DNA of 64,000 nucleotides from an uncultured Fluviicola sp. (lineage in GTDB: Bacteria > Bacteroidota > Bacteroidia > Flavobacteriales_D > Crocinitomicaceae): the NCBI GenBank assembly GCA_913009205.1, contig CAJVYC010000009.1, forward strand, positions 30,116-94,115, read 5' to 3'. The position numbers and the translations under genes are program-made. Under the pieces are notes generated by a model that saw only the letters and a program-made list of their open reading frames with translations, was not told the DNA's origin and ran no database searches. This document shows, in pieces, positions 9,352 through 17,955 of this stretch; positions within the stretch are counted from its first letter, which is position 1, and each line of letters opens with the position of its first letter.

Positions 9352-10149
9352 TCAAAAGAGTTGCTCGTTGAAGTTTATTGGATTTTTCACGTAGTTGAAG
9401 TCACCATTTTCACAAATTAACTGCCCGTCAACTCTACGATTCACTGATTTTTCTGTTCCGAAAATAATTTGAAGTAAATTGTATTTTTCTACCATTGATG
9501 GGTAGTAAATATTTTTATTTAATTCCAAAGGGAACACTAAATTGTAGCATTTTCCAAAGTCATTTTTGATTAAAATAGAATTTATTGCATGATAAACATC
9601 CTCACTATGAATCAAATTGACTGTTGCTTTTCCATCATTTGAAATCGATTTTCCTTGCATTGATTTTATTGGATGGCGACTTGGTCCAATTAACCCTCCC
9701 AATCTTAAAATTGTGAGTCGGTTTTCAAGGTGTTTTTGAAGTTTTAGTTCAGCATTCCGAACAACGGAATTTTCGTCATCTTCGAACGAATATGCTTCTG
9801 TAAAAACACCTTCTTTCGAAGGGTAAACTCCAATTGAGCTTGTGAAAATGACATTGGTTGTTATTGGGAATTGTTGTACGCAATTACCCAGAACAGTTGC
9901 GTAATAATTTGCATCTTCCACTTTGATAGGAGGGAGGGGTAAAATCAAAAGATCTGTGTGATCAACAATATCGGTTGAAATTTGCGATTTAGAGTCTAAA
10001 TCAAGTTTAAATCCATTGATTGATGTTTTTGAAATTTTCTCTTTTTGTGATTTAGATCGGTAAGATCCGTAAGTGGAATGTCCCTGTTTAGAAAGGTATT
10101 CTCCAACTTGAACTCCAAGCCACCCGCAACCGATTATTGTTATTTTCAA
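9352..10149 (-). CDS. NAD(P)-binding epimerase-like protein (atypical SDR)
   Basis: A Rossmann fold starts at residue 2 (KITIIGCGWLGVQVGEYL, with GxGxxG), as in YeeZ-type extended SDR proteins. The middle region VIFTSSIGVYPSKEG corresponds to the strand-4 region with an active-site Ser, and the canonical Tyr-x3-Lys is replaced or displaced. At 265 residues it is typical of this small branch. The substrate is unknown; relatives are annotated NAD-dependent epimerase/dehydratase. It stands alone. Confidence 0.75.
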   Translation of the reverse strand: MKITIIGCGWLGVQVGEYLSKQGHSTYGSYRSKSQKEKISKTSINGFKLDLDSKSQISTDIVDHTDLLILPLPPIKVEDANYYATVLGNCVQQFPITTNVIFTSSIGVYPSKEGVFTEAYSFEDDENSVVRNAELKLQKHLENRLTILRLGGLIGPSRHPIKSMQGKSISNDGKATVNLIHSEDVYHAINSILIKNDFGKCYNLVFPLELNKNIYYPSMVEKYNLLQIIFGTEKSVNRRVDGQLICENGDFNYVKNPINFNEQLF

Positions 10150-10238
10150 ATCTTGAATTTTGTTGCCGTAAAGGTACGATTTATTGGTTGTGACTTGGGT
10201 GAGTTTGGGTTCTTGTGTTTGTTTGAATTTTGCTTGGT

Positions 10239-10372
10239 ATTTTTTTAGCTACAAGGGCACAAAGGAAAATCATAGTTGTGAGGCCACAAGGATTTGCTGA
10301 CCCAAGGGTCAGCCGGTGTCGAAAGATTATTTGATACCAATCAAATAGTGACTTTGTGGTTAAAGCTGAGAT
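10239..10372. repeat. Palindrome-rich intergenic element between SDR gene and ctaA
   Basis: The 340-base gap 10150-10491 holds no gene. It contains a perfect 8-base stem GCTGACCC-AA-GGGTCAGC at 10296-10313. This is flanked by degenerate motifs 'CTACAAGGGCACAAAGG' at about 10240 and 'ACTTTGTGGTTAAAGC' at about 10360, which are partly inverted with respect to each other. This arrangement resembles the dispersed intergenic repeats of many Bacteroidota genomes. No second copy is visible in the window. Confidence 0.35.
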
Positions 10373-10491
10373 AACGCAAACAAGGCACGTTGAGATTCGC
10401 TAGTTCGAAGAATAATCAAATTTAACAATCAAAAAGTATCTAAAATCTAAAATTTGAATGAGATTCTAGAACGATTGCTTAACTTTACAGC

Positions 10492-11511
10492 ATGATTTTT
10501 TCGAAGTGGTTTGTTCGTTTCAATTGGATAGCGGTAGTATTGATCTATATGATTTTTCTTGCTGGAAGTTTGGTGCGAATTACGGGAAGCGGAATGGGAT
10601 GTCCGGATTGGCCGAAGTGTTTTGGAACTTGGATCCCGCCAACAGTTGAAAGTCAGCTCCCAGAAAATTACAAAGAAGTTTTTGGAGAAAGAAGAGCACA
10701 GAAACTCGAGAAGTTCTCAAAATTGCTCCAAACGATTGGGATGGATGAGACGGCTGAAAGGTTGTTGAATGATCCTGAATTGCGTCACGAAGAGAATTTT
10801 AACGCAAAAAAAACGTGGATTGAATATCTAAACCGCTTGGCAGGATTCTTGGCAGGGAATGTGATGCTGTTCATTTTCGCGTGGATTGTTTTGAAATACA
10901 GAAAGCGAAAGCTCATACTTTTGGCACTTCTGAATCTCATTTTTATGGGCTTCCAAGGCTGGTTCGGCTCTATTGTTGTTGCTTCTAATTTAGTTCCGTG
11001 GACCATTACAGTTCACATGTTCTTTGGTCTTTTGATTGTCGTAATTCAGCTCTATGTAATTCGAATGGTTAGTCCATCGCAGCAAAAGAATTTACCGCAA
11101 ATTAGATGGATGCAAATTCTAATTTGGTTGGTCTTCGCTATTACGTTTTATCAAATGTTTTTGGGAACTCAAGTCCGCGAGGCCATTGATGAACTGGTTA
11201 AGTTGGGATACACCCGAGAAATGTGGATTGATGAATTGGGGATGCCCTTCTTTATTCATCGAAGCTTCTCATGGTTGGTCTTGGTTGTTCTTTTGGTTAT
11301 TGCTTGGAAGAATGAGAAGACGTATAAGTATGCTTCAATTCGTTGGATTATAGTACTATTGACTGTCGAATTAATCAGTGGTGTTCTTTTGGCTTATGTT
11401 GATATGCCTGGAGTTGTTCAAACGGCACATCTAATTTTTGCGTCTGCAATCTTTGGGGTTTTGACAATGTTGCTATTCAGAAGTAAGAGTGCAACAGTTA
11501 TTGCACAGTAA
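10492..11511 (+). CDS. ctaA: Heme A synthase (COX15/CtaA family)
   Basis: The 339-residue membrane protein has about eight hydrophobic segments. It carries the N-terminal family signature LVRITGSGMGCPDWPKCFG, the EYLNRLAGFLAG segment (Glu near the first haem site) and conserved histidines in VHMFFG, HRSFSWL and TAHLIFAS. It oxidises the C8 methyl of heme O to give heme A for aa3-type cytochrome oxidase, in the cytoplasmic membrane. The extended loop between helices 1 and 2 (residues ~50-100) is usual in Bacteroidota. The TauE-like gene follows 21 bases downstream, so the two may be co-transcribed. A TAACTTTA motif ends four bases before the ATG. Confidence 0.9.
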   Translation: MIFSKWFVRFNWIAVVLIYMIFLAGSLVRITGSGMGCPDWPKCFGTWIPPTVESQLPENYKEVFGERRAQKLEKFSKLLQTIGMDETAERLLNDPELRHEENFNAKKTWIEYLNRLAGFLAGNVMLFIFAWIVLKYRKRKLILLALLNLIFMGFQGWFGSIVVASNLVPWTITVHMFFGLLIVVIQLYVIRMVSPSQQKNLPQIRWMQILIWLVFAITFYQMFLGTQVREAIDELVKLGYTREMWIDELGMPFFIHRSFSWLVLVVLLVIAWKNEKTYKYASIRWIIVLLTVELISGVLLAYVDMPGVVQTAHLIFASAIFGVLTMLLFRSKSATVIAQ

Positions 11512-11532
11512 TCCGAATTTGGAATTTATACT

Positions 11533-12324
11533 ATGTACGCAATTGGTCTCGTAATCTCTTTAATCATTGGAATCGTTCTCGGTTTGGTCGGTGGTGGAGG
11601 ATCAATTTTGACTGTTCCATTGGTCCATTTTTTCTTTGGCACGAGTATTTTCTTAGCAACAACGTATTCCCTTTTTGTGGTTGCCGTTGCGGCTTCAGTT
11701 GGAGTTTCGACTCGCATAAAAAAAAATCAAATTGATTTTCGTGGAGGTGTAATGTTTGTTATTCCGAGTATGATCACGGCATTTTTAATCCGTCGTTATG
11801 TAATGGCAATGTTCCCAATTACATTTTCATTGGGCGACTTTGATCTTTCCCGTGACTTTTTCATCACGATTTTATTAATCGTCGTAATGCTATTTACAGG
11901 TTTTCGAACGATGTTTTCAACTCGAAAAGCCTCACCGGGACAAACTACTGGGTACGTTGTGATTGCCTTCGGGATTTTAACTGGAGTTCTTAGTGGCTTC
12001 ATCGGAGCTGGTGGTGGATTTATTATCGTTCCAATTCTTTTGCGGATGGGCTTGGATATGAAAAAGGCCGTTGGAACTTCAATGTTCATTATTTCGATTC
12101 AGTCCGCTGTTGCGCTGCTAGGAGATTTCCTGGGGGACAGCATCGAAGCTGAAGGAAGTATTGATTGGCAAATCCTTTTACTGATTACTCTGATGACTGT
12201 TATAGGTACTCTTTTCGGAGGGTATTTACAGCGCTTCTTTTCTGGGAAAATGCTAAGAAATCTTTTTAGTATGCTGCTGGTAATTGTCGCCGTTGGGATG
12301 TCAATCCAGTTCTTTCTAAAATAA
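11533..12324 (+). CDS. TauE/SafE-family membrane transporter
   Basis: The 263-residue protein has around eight membrane helices in two halves. Each half begins with the family's glycine-rich motif: GIVLGLVGGGGSILTVPLV near residue 14, and GVLSGFIGAGGGFIIVPIL near residue 155. Members export sulfite, sulfoacetate or other small organic anions; the specificity here is unknown. It lies 21 bases after ctaA in the same orientation. Confidence 0.85.
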   Translation: MYAIGLVISLIIGIVLGLVGGGGSILTVPLVHFFFGTSIFLATTYSLFVVAVAASVGVSTRIKKNQIDFRGGVMFVIPSMITAFLIRRYVMAMFPITFSLGDFDLSRDFFITILLIVVMLFTGFRTMFSTRKASPGQTTGYVVIAFGILTGVLSGFIGAGGGFIIVPILLRMGLDMKKAVGTSMFIISIQSAVALLGDFLGDSIEAEGSIDWQILLLITLMTVIGTLFGGYLQRFFSGKMLRNLFSMLLVIVAVGMSIQFFLK

Positions 12325-12338
12325 TTTCACATTGCTTA

Positions 12339-12368
12339 TTGATGTTTGACAGGCGAATGCTATATTTG
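12339..12368 (+). promoter_or_regulatory. Bacteroidota-type promoter for the tRNA
   Basis: TTG at 12339-12341, 19 bases, then TATATTTG at 12361-12368 matches the -33/-7 consensus (TTG / TAnnTTTG) exactly. The tRNA begins 40 bases further on. Confidence 0.55.
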
Positions 12369-12407
12369 CAGGCTCTGAGTGGTTTTGCTGATCAGATTTT
12401 TATAACC

Positions 12408-12481
12408 GGTCCTATAGCTCAGTTGGTTAGAGCATCTGACTCATAATCAGAGGGTCCCAGGTTCGAGCCCTGGTGGGACCA
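12408..12481 (+). tRNA. tRNA with CAU anticodon (Met elongator or Ile2)
   Basis: A complete 74-base cloverleaf is present: acceptor stem GGTCCTA/TGGGACC, D stem GCTC/GAGC, anticodon stem TCTGA/TCAGA with loop CTCATAA (anticodon CAT at 12442-12444), T arm CCAGG-TTCGAGC-CCTGG and discriminator A. CCA is not encoded. CAU could read AUG, or AUA after lysidine modification of C34; the sequence alone does not settle this. It is not an initiator, because the first pair is G-C. Confidence 0.95.
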
Positions 12482-12487
12482 CAGAAG

Positions 12488-12514
12488 CCCTTATCGAAAG
12501 ATGAGGGTTTTTTC
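12488..12514 (+). terminator. Terminator after the tRNA
   Basis: The stem CCCTTATC / GATGAGGG with a GAAA tetraloop is followed by six Ts, starting seven bases after the tRNA. Confidence 0.8.
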
Positions 12515-12717
12515 GTTAAAAGCCACCATGTTAAATGGTTTCAGAGGTTTTTCGATTTTTCATGAACTCATTCATCTGATTATAACTGACAATCTCCTCG
12601 CCGTTGGATACTAATTCCAAGTTTTTGTTCAATTTAGTTTTTTAAAATCGCAATCATGTATCACAGATGTATCAAACATTAAATTTTAGATTTAATATAT
12701 TTATAAAAAAATTAATT

Positions 12718-13164
12718 ATGAAAAAACATCAATTTTTAATTGCGGCAGCAATTACAGGTATGACTTTGAGTTCATGTGGTAGCTCAGAAGAAGAAAAAGC
12801 AATGGATGCCATAGAGCAATTGAATAATATGGTCGATGACGCAGCTGACGATATGGAAGATACTATGGACGACATGGATGATGCTATGGATGATACTATG
12901 GACGACATGGATGAGATCACGTCCACGTCTAGCAACGACAATAGTGAATGGTTGGATGAGTATGAAGAATTTATGTTAGAGTACATTGATTTAACTAAAA
13001 AATCAATGGCAAATCCAGCTGATATGACAATCGCAATGGAAGCGATGGAGCTTGCTACTGAACTAGCTGAATGGCAATCAAAAGCAGAAGACATGGAATT
13101 AAATGCTTCTGATGGTGCTCGTCTTGCAGCAATTTCAGCAAAAATGATGTCAGCAATGCAATAA
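12718..13164 (+). CDS. Acidic coiled-coil lipoprotein
   Basis: From the ATG at 12718 the 148-residue product begins MKKHQFLIAAAITGMTLSSC, a lipoprotein signal with the acylated cysteine at residue 20. Residues ~30-65 are extremely acidic and periodic (repeated DDM-D/E-D-TM/AM units) and should form a helix or coiled coil. The C-terminal half is an Ala/Met-rich helix pair. No family is recognised. An in-frame ATG at 12667 would add 17 residues and bury the lipobox, so it is rejected. Strong terminators before and after make it monocistronic. Confidence 0.75.
   Translation: MKKHQFLIAAAITGMTLSSCGSSEEEKAMDAIEQLNNMVDDAADDMEDTMDDMDDAMDDTMDDMDEITSTSSNDNSEWLDEYEEFMLEYIDLTKKSMANPADMTIAMEAMELATELAEWQSKAEDMELNASDGARLAAISAKMMSAMQ
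12859..12914. repeat. 23-base exact direct repeat inside the acidic lipoprotein gene
   Basis: The same 23 bases occur at 12859-12881 and 12892-12914 (33-base period, in frame), coding the DTMDDMD unit twice. It looks like a recent in-frame duplication. Confidence 0.8.
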
Positions 13165-13210
13165 ATACTTTAAATCACGATTGCGCTACATATCATGTAG
13201 TCAACTTGAA

Positions 13211-13241
13211 AAAACCTCTGCTTCTAAGTAGAGGTTTTTTT
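13211..13241 (+). terminator. Terminator after the acidic lipoprotein gene
   Basis: The stem CCTCTGCTT / AAGTAGAGG has a 2-base loop and is followed by seven Ts. Confidence 0.85.
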
Positions 13242-13310
13242 ATCTTCTCATTTCTGCCTTTTAGAAAAAAATAGAATCTTGAAAAATAATTGAATCACTA
13301 GAACAAAACT

Positions 13311-15251
13311 ATGAAAGCATCATTTAAAGAGAAGCTTAAGTACCGTTTTGAAAAATACTTAAATAAAGGCGGGTCATCCATATTCATTAGTTTGTTTGTT
13401 GTTTTTATTGTCCTTTTCGTATTTATAATTTTAATGCGTGGGGTAATTCTGTGGATTTGGCCCGATTTGGGCTATACTGATAGCTTCTTAGATGATATTT
13501 GGTATACTTGGCTGCAGTTGACCGATCCGGGAAACATGAATCAAGACAACTTAGCTCCCACTTGGCTAAAAATCACAACGATAATGTCAGGGGTTGTTGG
13601 TGTTATCATTCTCTCAATGCTCATCGCCTTTATTACAACTACACTTGAGAAAGTATTTTATAATTTCCGAAAAGGAAGAGGAAAAGTATTGGAAGAAGAT
13701 TTTACCCTGATTTTAGGATGGAACGAAAGAGTCGTAGATATTATTCGTGAGTTAATGCTAGCGAATGAAAGTGAAAAAGATGCAGCTGTAGTCATTCTAT
13801 CGAACGAGGATAAAGAAGAAATGGAGGACTTGATTACGAAAAGAATTCCAAATAGCTTGACAACGCGCATTATAACTACAACAGGGGACTTTGCGAATAT
13901 CAACGAATTGAAGAGGATCAATATTGAGGGAGCAAGATCAATCATCCTTCTTGCCAATTGTTCAGAAAGTGCTAGCGAGGACGATAAAATTTTCTCCGAT
14001 GTTCAAAGCGTTAAAGCTATCATGGCAATTATTGCATGTCAAGGCGGAAAAAATGAACTCCCAATAATCGCTGAAATATTCAGTTCAGCCAAACGCGACT
14101 TAATCGGATACTTTGAAGATGAGAATATTATAGCTCTAGATTCTTGGGAAATCATGGGTAAATTGTTGGTTCAAACATCTCTTACAAGTGGATTGGAAAT
14201 GGTTTATAATGAAATCTTATCTTTTGATGGTTGCGAAATTTATTTTTACGAAGCGAATTGGGGAGAAATACCCTTTGGAGAATTGCCGTTTCGATTTAAA
14301 GATGGGATCCCGCTTGGGATTTATAATGAAAATGACGGCATGGTTTTGCGACCTGGAAAAGATTATATCCTCAAAGAAGAAGATCAAGTTCTTATTCTTG
14401 CCGAGGATGATTCAACCATACATCTGGAATCTTCTTCCATCCATAAATTGAATGAATTAAAATTAGTAAATAGTAAGCAAGAGCAAAAACAAAAAAACAT
14501 CCTCATCCTCGGATGGCACAGCCTTGCAGAAATTTTCATTAACGAATCTACTGACTATTTGCGTGATGGTTCTAAGTTTGATATTCGAATAAAATCAGCA
14601 AGCGATCAGCTAAAAGCACGCGTTGAAGAACTTAAAGAATTGTACGAAGGATTTGAAATCACACTAGAAGATTCAGATCCATTTGATCTTGAAAGCCTGA
14701 AAGCGGCCAACCCATTTAAATACGACAATGTCGTTATTCTTTCGCAAGATTCGAAAGAGCAACATCCGGATAAAATTGACTCTGATACCTTGATCATTCT
14801 ACTTCTTCTAAGGAAGATAAAATCCAAGCTACCAGAAGTTGATACAAAAATTATTACACAAGTTCTGAATTCAGAAAATCAAGAGATTATTACTCAAACA
14901 GATGTAGATGACTTCATTATCAGTAATAAATTGATAACGATGATTTTGGCACAGCTGAGCGAACAGCCTCTAATTATGAAATTTTATGAAGACATCTTTT
15001 CAGAAGATGGAAGCGAAATCTATGTGAAATCAATTGGCTTATACAGTGATAATTTCCCAATAAAAACAACATTCGGAGATCTCATTGGACTAGCTGATCA
15101 GCGAAATGAAATTTGTCTTGGGATAAGAAAAGGAAGTGAAAGCAAAAATGCAGCTGTCAACTTTGGAGTGACGCTCAACCTAGACAAAAGCCAAACAGTT
15201 ACACTGAATGAAGATGATTTCTTGGTCGTATTAAGTGAAGATGAACTTTAA
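13311..15251 (+). CDS. CASTOR/POLLUX-type ion channel with paired RCK-like domains
   Basis: The 646-residue protein has two N-terminal membrane helices (residues ~22-45 and ~90-112) flanking a loop where a pore would sit. Two nucleotide-binding RCK/TrkA-like regions follow: one begins LILGWNERVVDIIRE near residue 138, the other ILILGWHSLAEIFI near residue 397. The EIFSSAKRDLI and LDSWEIMGKLLVQTS segments are typical of the CASTOR/POLLUX/SYM8-related family. Plant members are nuclear-envelope cation channels; bacterial members are poorly studied, and gating by calcium or a nucleotide is only inferred. The next gene starts 168 bases downstream in the same direction. Confidence 0.85.
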   Translation: MKASFKEKLKYRFEKYLNKGGSSIFISLFVVFIVLFVFIILMRGVILWIWPDLGYTDSFLDDIWYTWLQLTDPGNMNQDNLAPTWLKITTIMSGVVGVIILSMLIAFITTTLEKVFYNFRKGRGKVLEEDFTLILGWNERVVDIIRELMLANESEKDAAVVILSNEDKEEMEDLITKRIPNSLTTRIITTTGDFANINELKRINIEGARSIILLANCSESASEDDKIFSDVQSVKAIMAIIACQGGKNELPIIAEIFSSAKRDLIGYFEDENIIALDSWEIMGKLLVQTSLTSGLEMVYNEILSFDGCEIYFYEANWGEIPFGELPFRFKDGIPLGIYNENDGMVLRPGKDYILKEEDQVLILAEDDSTIHLESSSIHKLNELKLVNSKQEQKQKNILILGWHSLAEIFINESTDYLRDGSKFDIRIKSASDQLKARVEELKELYEGFEITLEDSDPFDLESLKAANPFKYDNVVILSQDSKEQHPDKIDSDTLIILLLLRKIKSKLPEVDTKIITQVLNSENQEIITQTDVDDFIISNKLITMILAQLSEQPLIMKFYEDIFSEDGSEIYVKSIGLYSDNFPIKTTFGDLIGLADQRNEICLGIRKGSESKNAAVNFGVTLNLDKSQTVTLNEDDFLVVLSEDEL

Positions 15252-15419
15252 AAGAAACATACGATTGTAAGAGTGAGAAATTCTTGCTTGTTTCACCACC
15301 ATTCTCTTGCTCTTGATTACCAAAGCATTGAATAAAATTTTATATATTTAAACACCTTAAAAAAATCCAAGACAAAAAAACTAGACCAAAAAATAATCGA
15401 CAAAATACTCTGCTAAATT

Positions 15420-16142
15420 ATGTATAACGAACAATTAGAAAAACTTATTGAAATGGCCCTCATGGATGGAGAGCTAACTGAAAAAGAAAAGCAAGTTCTA
15501 TTTAAAAAAGCTGAAGGATTAGGCGTCGATTTAGACGAATTCGAGATGGTTTTGGATGCCAGGCTTTTCGAAAAGAAAAAGAATATGGAGAAAGATGCTC
15601 CTGCCGCTCCTGCCGCTCCTAAATCTGATAAATTTGGTGATATAAAAAAATGCCCTGCCTGTGGAGGAATGGTAGAATCATTTCAGATTAAATGTGTTGA
15701 TTGCGGTCATGAATTTTCAAACCTAGAATCAAATGTTTCAATTGAGAAATTATTTAAAATGCTTAATGAAGCCGAAAATGAGCGAAAAGAGGATGGTGGA
15801 ATGTCTATGGGGAAAGCACTAGGGGGTTTAATGGGGAAAGCCTATGGCCTGGGCGGAGGAGACAAAATAAACGGGAAAAAGAGAACAATTATTTCAAATT
15901 TTCCAATCCCAACTACAAAGGATGATATTTTAGAATTTCTATCGATGGCTGTTCCCAAAGCAAAGCAATCTGGAAATTTTCTTACGAAACAACAACCAGA
16001 AAATTTAGCACACAACGAATTCGTTCCAGTTTGGAAAACAAAGTGTGAACAAATAGTAATGAAAGCCAGATTTTCGATGAAAGACGACAAGAAGATATTG
16101 GATGAAATTAATAGTTATGCAAAAGAATTAAATATTAAATAA
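15420..16142 (+). CDS. TerB-like / zinc-ribbon protein
   Basis: The 240-residue protein has an N-terminal acidic helical segment (residues 1-55, LIEMALMDGELTEKEKQVLF…) that resembles TerB-type or SHOCT-like short bihelical domains. After an Ala/Pro linker comes a zinc ribbon with two CxxC pairs (CPACGG at ~78 and CVDCGHEF at ~92). The C-terminal ~130 residues are unrecognised (…IISNFPIPTTKDDILEFLSMAVPKAK…). No signal peptide or membrane helix is seen, so it is probably cytoplasmic. It ends 10 bases before the SPFH gene. Zinc-ribbon partners encoded beside SPFH proteins, as in the Bacillus pspA-ydjGHI operon, suggest it works with the SPFH protein (inference). Confidence 0.7.
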   Translation: MYNEQLEKLIEMALMDGELTEKEKQVLFKKAEGLGVDLDEFEMVLDARLFEKKKNMEKDAPAAPAAPKSDKFGDIKKCPACGGMVESFQIKCVDCGHEFSNLESNVSIEKLFKMLNEAENERKEDGGMSMGKALGGLMGKAYGLGGGDKINGKKRTIISNFPIPTTKDDILEFLSMAVPKAKQSGNFLTKQQPENLAHNEFVPVWKTKCEQIVMKARFSMKDDKKILDEINSYAKELNIK

Positions 16143-16152
16143 AACATCGATT

Positions 16153-17529
16153 ATGGGATTATTCGGAAAAAAAGAAGAAGGCGGATTGATGGATGTCATC
16201 CGCTGCGACGAACAAGAATACTTAGTTTGGAAATGGCGCCCATCAGGTGAAGCAAACTCTACCAAAAAAGAAAATGCAATCCGTTACGGAAGTAGCCTTC
16301 GCGTTAAAGATGGTGAAATGGCCGTTTTCGTATACAAACAGGAAGATGGACCGAATCAGGATTTTATTGAAGGTCCGCATGATCAAACAATAAAGACTGC
16401 TAACTTTCCAATATTATCTAAAATTGTTGGGCTTGGTTTTGGAGGAGGATCTCCTTTTCAGGCTGAAATTTATTTTGTTAATTTATCTGGAAACGTTCAA
16501 ATCAGATTTGGTATTCCTTATTTCGATGTTTTTGACCCAAGATTTGCAGATTTTGCAGTACCTATGGCAGTCAGAGGAACAATCACATTCAATATAACCG
16601 ATGTTCAAGGATTTATTAAGCTCAACCGTCTTATCAATTTTGAATTGGATGATTTCAAAAAGCAAATTAAAGATGCTGTCACAAAATACATCAAAGGTGT
16701 CGTAACAAACATTCCTGCTGATAAAGGAATGCCTGTTTTACAAATGGAACGGAAAATTCTTGAAATTAATGATCTAGTTGCTCAATATCTTAAGCCTCGC
16801 CTTGAAGCTGATTTTGGCGTTAACATGAAGGGATTGGATATAGCCGATGTTGAGGCTGACAAAGAAGCTCCTGGATATGCTGAATTAAGAAAAGTGACGG
16901 CAGAACAAACAACGAAAACAGTTGAAGCTCAAACAGATGTTAATATCACTAACCTTCAAGATACACAGCGAATTAACGCTGGTAATATGGAAGATACTTT
17001 GCGAATTCAGCGTGAGGAAATGCAACGTGCACAAAAACTTCAAACTGAAGGCATGAACATGGGCGCTCATCAATTAAACCAACAAACGGATGTTGCAAAA
17101 ACGGCAGCGGAGAGTATGGGGAAAATGGGCTCTGGAGGTTCCGGAGGCTCTGGAGGAGGAGGAATGGACCCCGGCTCTATGATGGCTAGTATGGCCATGG
17201 GCGGAGCCGTTGGTGGACAAATGGCTGGAGCTATTGGTGGAATGATGGGAGGTATGAATGAACCAAATAAAACACCACCACCAACACCTGAAGTCCAATA
17301 TAGCGTTTCCATAAATGGAGAACAAGGAGGTCCGTTTGGCTTCCCACAACTTCAACAAATGGTACAGGACGGGCAATTGACAAAAGAAACTCATGTATGG
17401 AAGCAAGGAATGTCGGAATGGGCATTGGCTGGTACAGTTCAAGAACTAAGCGGATTATTCGCTGCTGTTCCGCCACCACCACCACCACCACCTGGACCGC
17501 CGACGCCACCTGCGCCGCCTACTATTTAA
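16153..17529 (+). CDS. SPFH-domain protein (YdjI / 'virion core' type) with C-terminal GYF_2 domain
   Basis: Residues 1-~240 form an SPFH/band-7-like domain of the YdjI or 'virion core protein' type (MGLFGKKEEGGLMDVIRCDEQEYLVW…, IRFGIPYFDVFDP). There is a helical region rich in Gln/Thr (residues ~250-310), a Gly/Met-rich linker (~318-375), and a GYF_2 (DUF4339) domain at ~383-435 with the hallmark GPFGFPQLQQMVQDGQLTKE and VWKQGMSEW. A polyproline tail closes the protein. There is no N-terminal membrane helix; YdjI proteins are recruited to the membrane by partners. GYF-type domains bind proline-rich peptides, so the attached tail could bind the domain of a neighbour (inference). Confidence 0.85.
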   Translation: MGLFGKKEEGGLMDVIRCDEQEYLVWKWRPSGEANSTKKENAIRYGSSLRVKDGEMAVFVYKQEDGPNQDFIEGPHDQTIKTANFPILSKIVGLGFGGGSPFQAEIYFVNLSGNVQIRFGIPYFDVFDPRFADFAVPMAVRGTITFNITDVQGFIKLNRLINFELDDFKKQIKDAVTKYIKGVVTNIPADKGMPVLQMERKILEINDLVAQYLKPRLEADFGVNMKGLDIADVEADKEAPGYAELRKVTAEQTTKTVEAQTDVNITNLQDTQRINAGNMEDTLRIQREEMQRAQKLQTEGMNMGAHQLNQQTDVAKTAAESMGKMGSGGSGGSGGGGMDPGSMMASMAMGGAVGGQMAGAIGGMMGGMNEPNKTPPPTPEVQYSVSINGEQGGPFGFPQLQQMVQDGQLTKETHVWKQGMSEWALAGTVQELSGLFAAVPPPPPPPPGPPTPPAPPTI

Positions 17530-17597
17530 TAGATTATAAAATTATATCGGCCCGCAATGGAATTTGTTTTTCATTGTGGGCTTTAATTTCGAATGAT

Positions 17598-17951
17598 ATG
17601 GATGACAACAGTTTTTTTTCAATGGATCGACTACTCGAATTTGGATTGGGTATGTCTATTGCACAGCAAATGGTAAAATCGATGAATGAAACCATGAGCA
17701 ATATGCACGTTCCAGGCGCGATGAACCCAATGGGACAGGTAAAACATAGTTTGTTCTACGCCGTTGTAGAGGGAAACCAAGTTGGTCCTCTTTCGGAATC
17801 AGAGTTGTCAAGACTAATAACAGAAAAAAAGGTAGCCAAAGAAACACATGTTTGGATGCCTGGAATGTCGAATTGGCAATTGGCTGAAAACGTACCAGAA
17901 GTACTGAAATTAGTTGCTCTTGCACCACCACCATTCAATGGAGAAAAATAA
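17598..17951 (+). CDS. Short GYF_2-domain protein
   Basis: The ATG at 17598 gives 117 residues: an N-terminal helical region (MDDNSFFSMDRLLEFGLGMS…) and then a GYF_2 domain (residues ~55-105) with GPLSESELSRLITEKKVAKE and VWMPGMSNWQLA. It closely parallels the domain ending the upstream SPFH protein and ends in Pro-Pro-Pro-Phe, which points to a local duplication. A longer reading from 17397 overlaps the SPFH gene in another frame and is rejected. The next gene begins five bases after its stop. Confidence 0.75.
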   Translation: MDDNSFFSMDRLLEFGLGMSIAQQMVKSMNETMSNMHVPGAMNPMGQVKHSLFYAVVEGNQVGPLSESELSRLITEKKVAKETHVWMPGMSNWQLAENVPEVLKLVALAPPPFNGEK

Positions 17952-17955
17952 TACT

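Noticed and set aside
12729..13094. Long antisense ORF opposite the acidic lipoprotein gene
   Set aside because: It mirrors the GAT/ATG-rich repeats of the real gene and gives a Ser/Ile-only low-complexity product.
17070..17509. Several reverse-strand ORFs opposite the Gly/Pro-rich part of the SPFH gene
   Set aside because: They are low-complexity translations of the polyglycine/polyproline codons; the forward frame has clear SPFH and GYF_2 domains.
17397..17597. N-terminal extension of the free GYF_2 protein
   Set aside because: It lies mostly in a different frame of the SPFH gene and encodes low-complexity residues; the ATG at 17598 is better.
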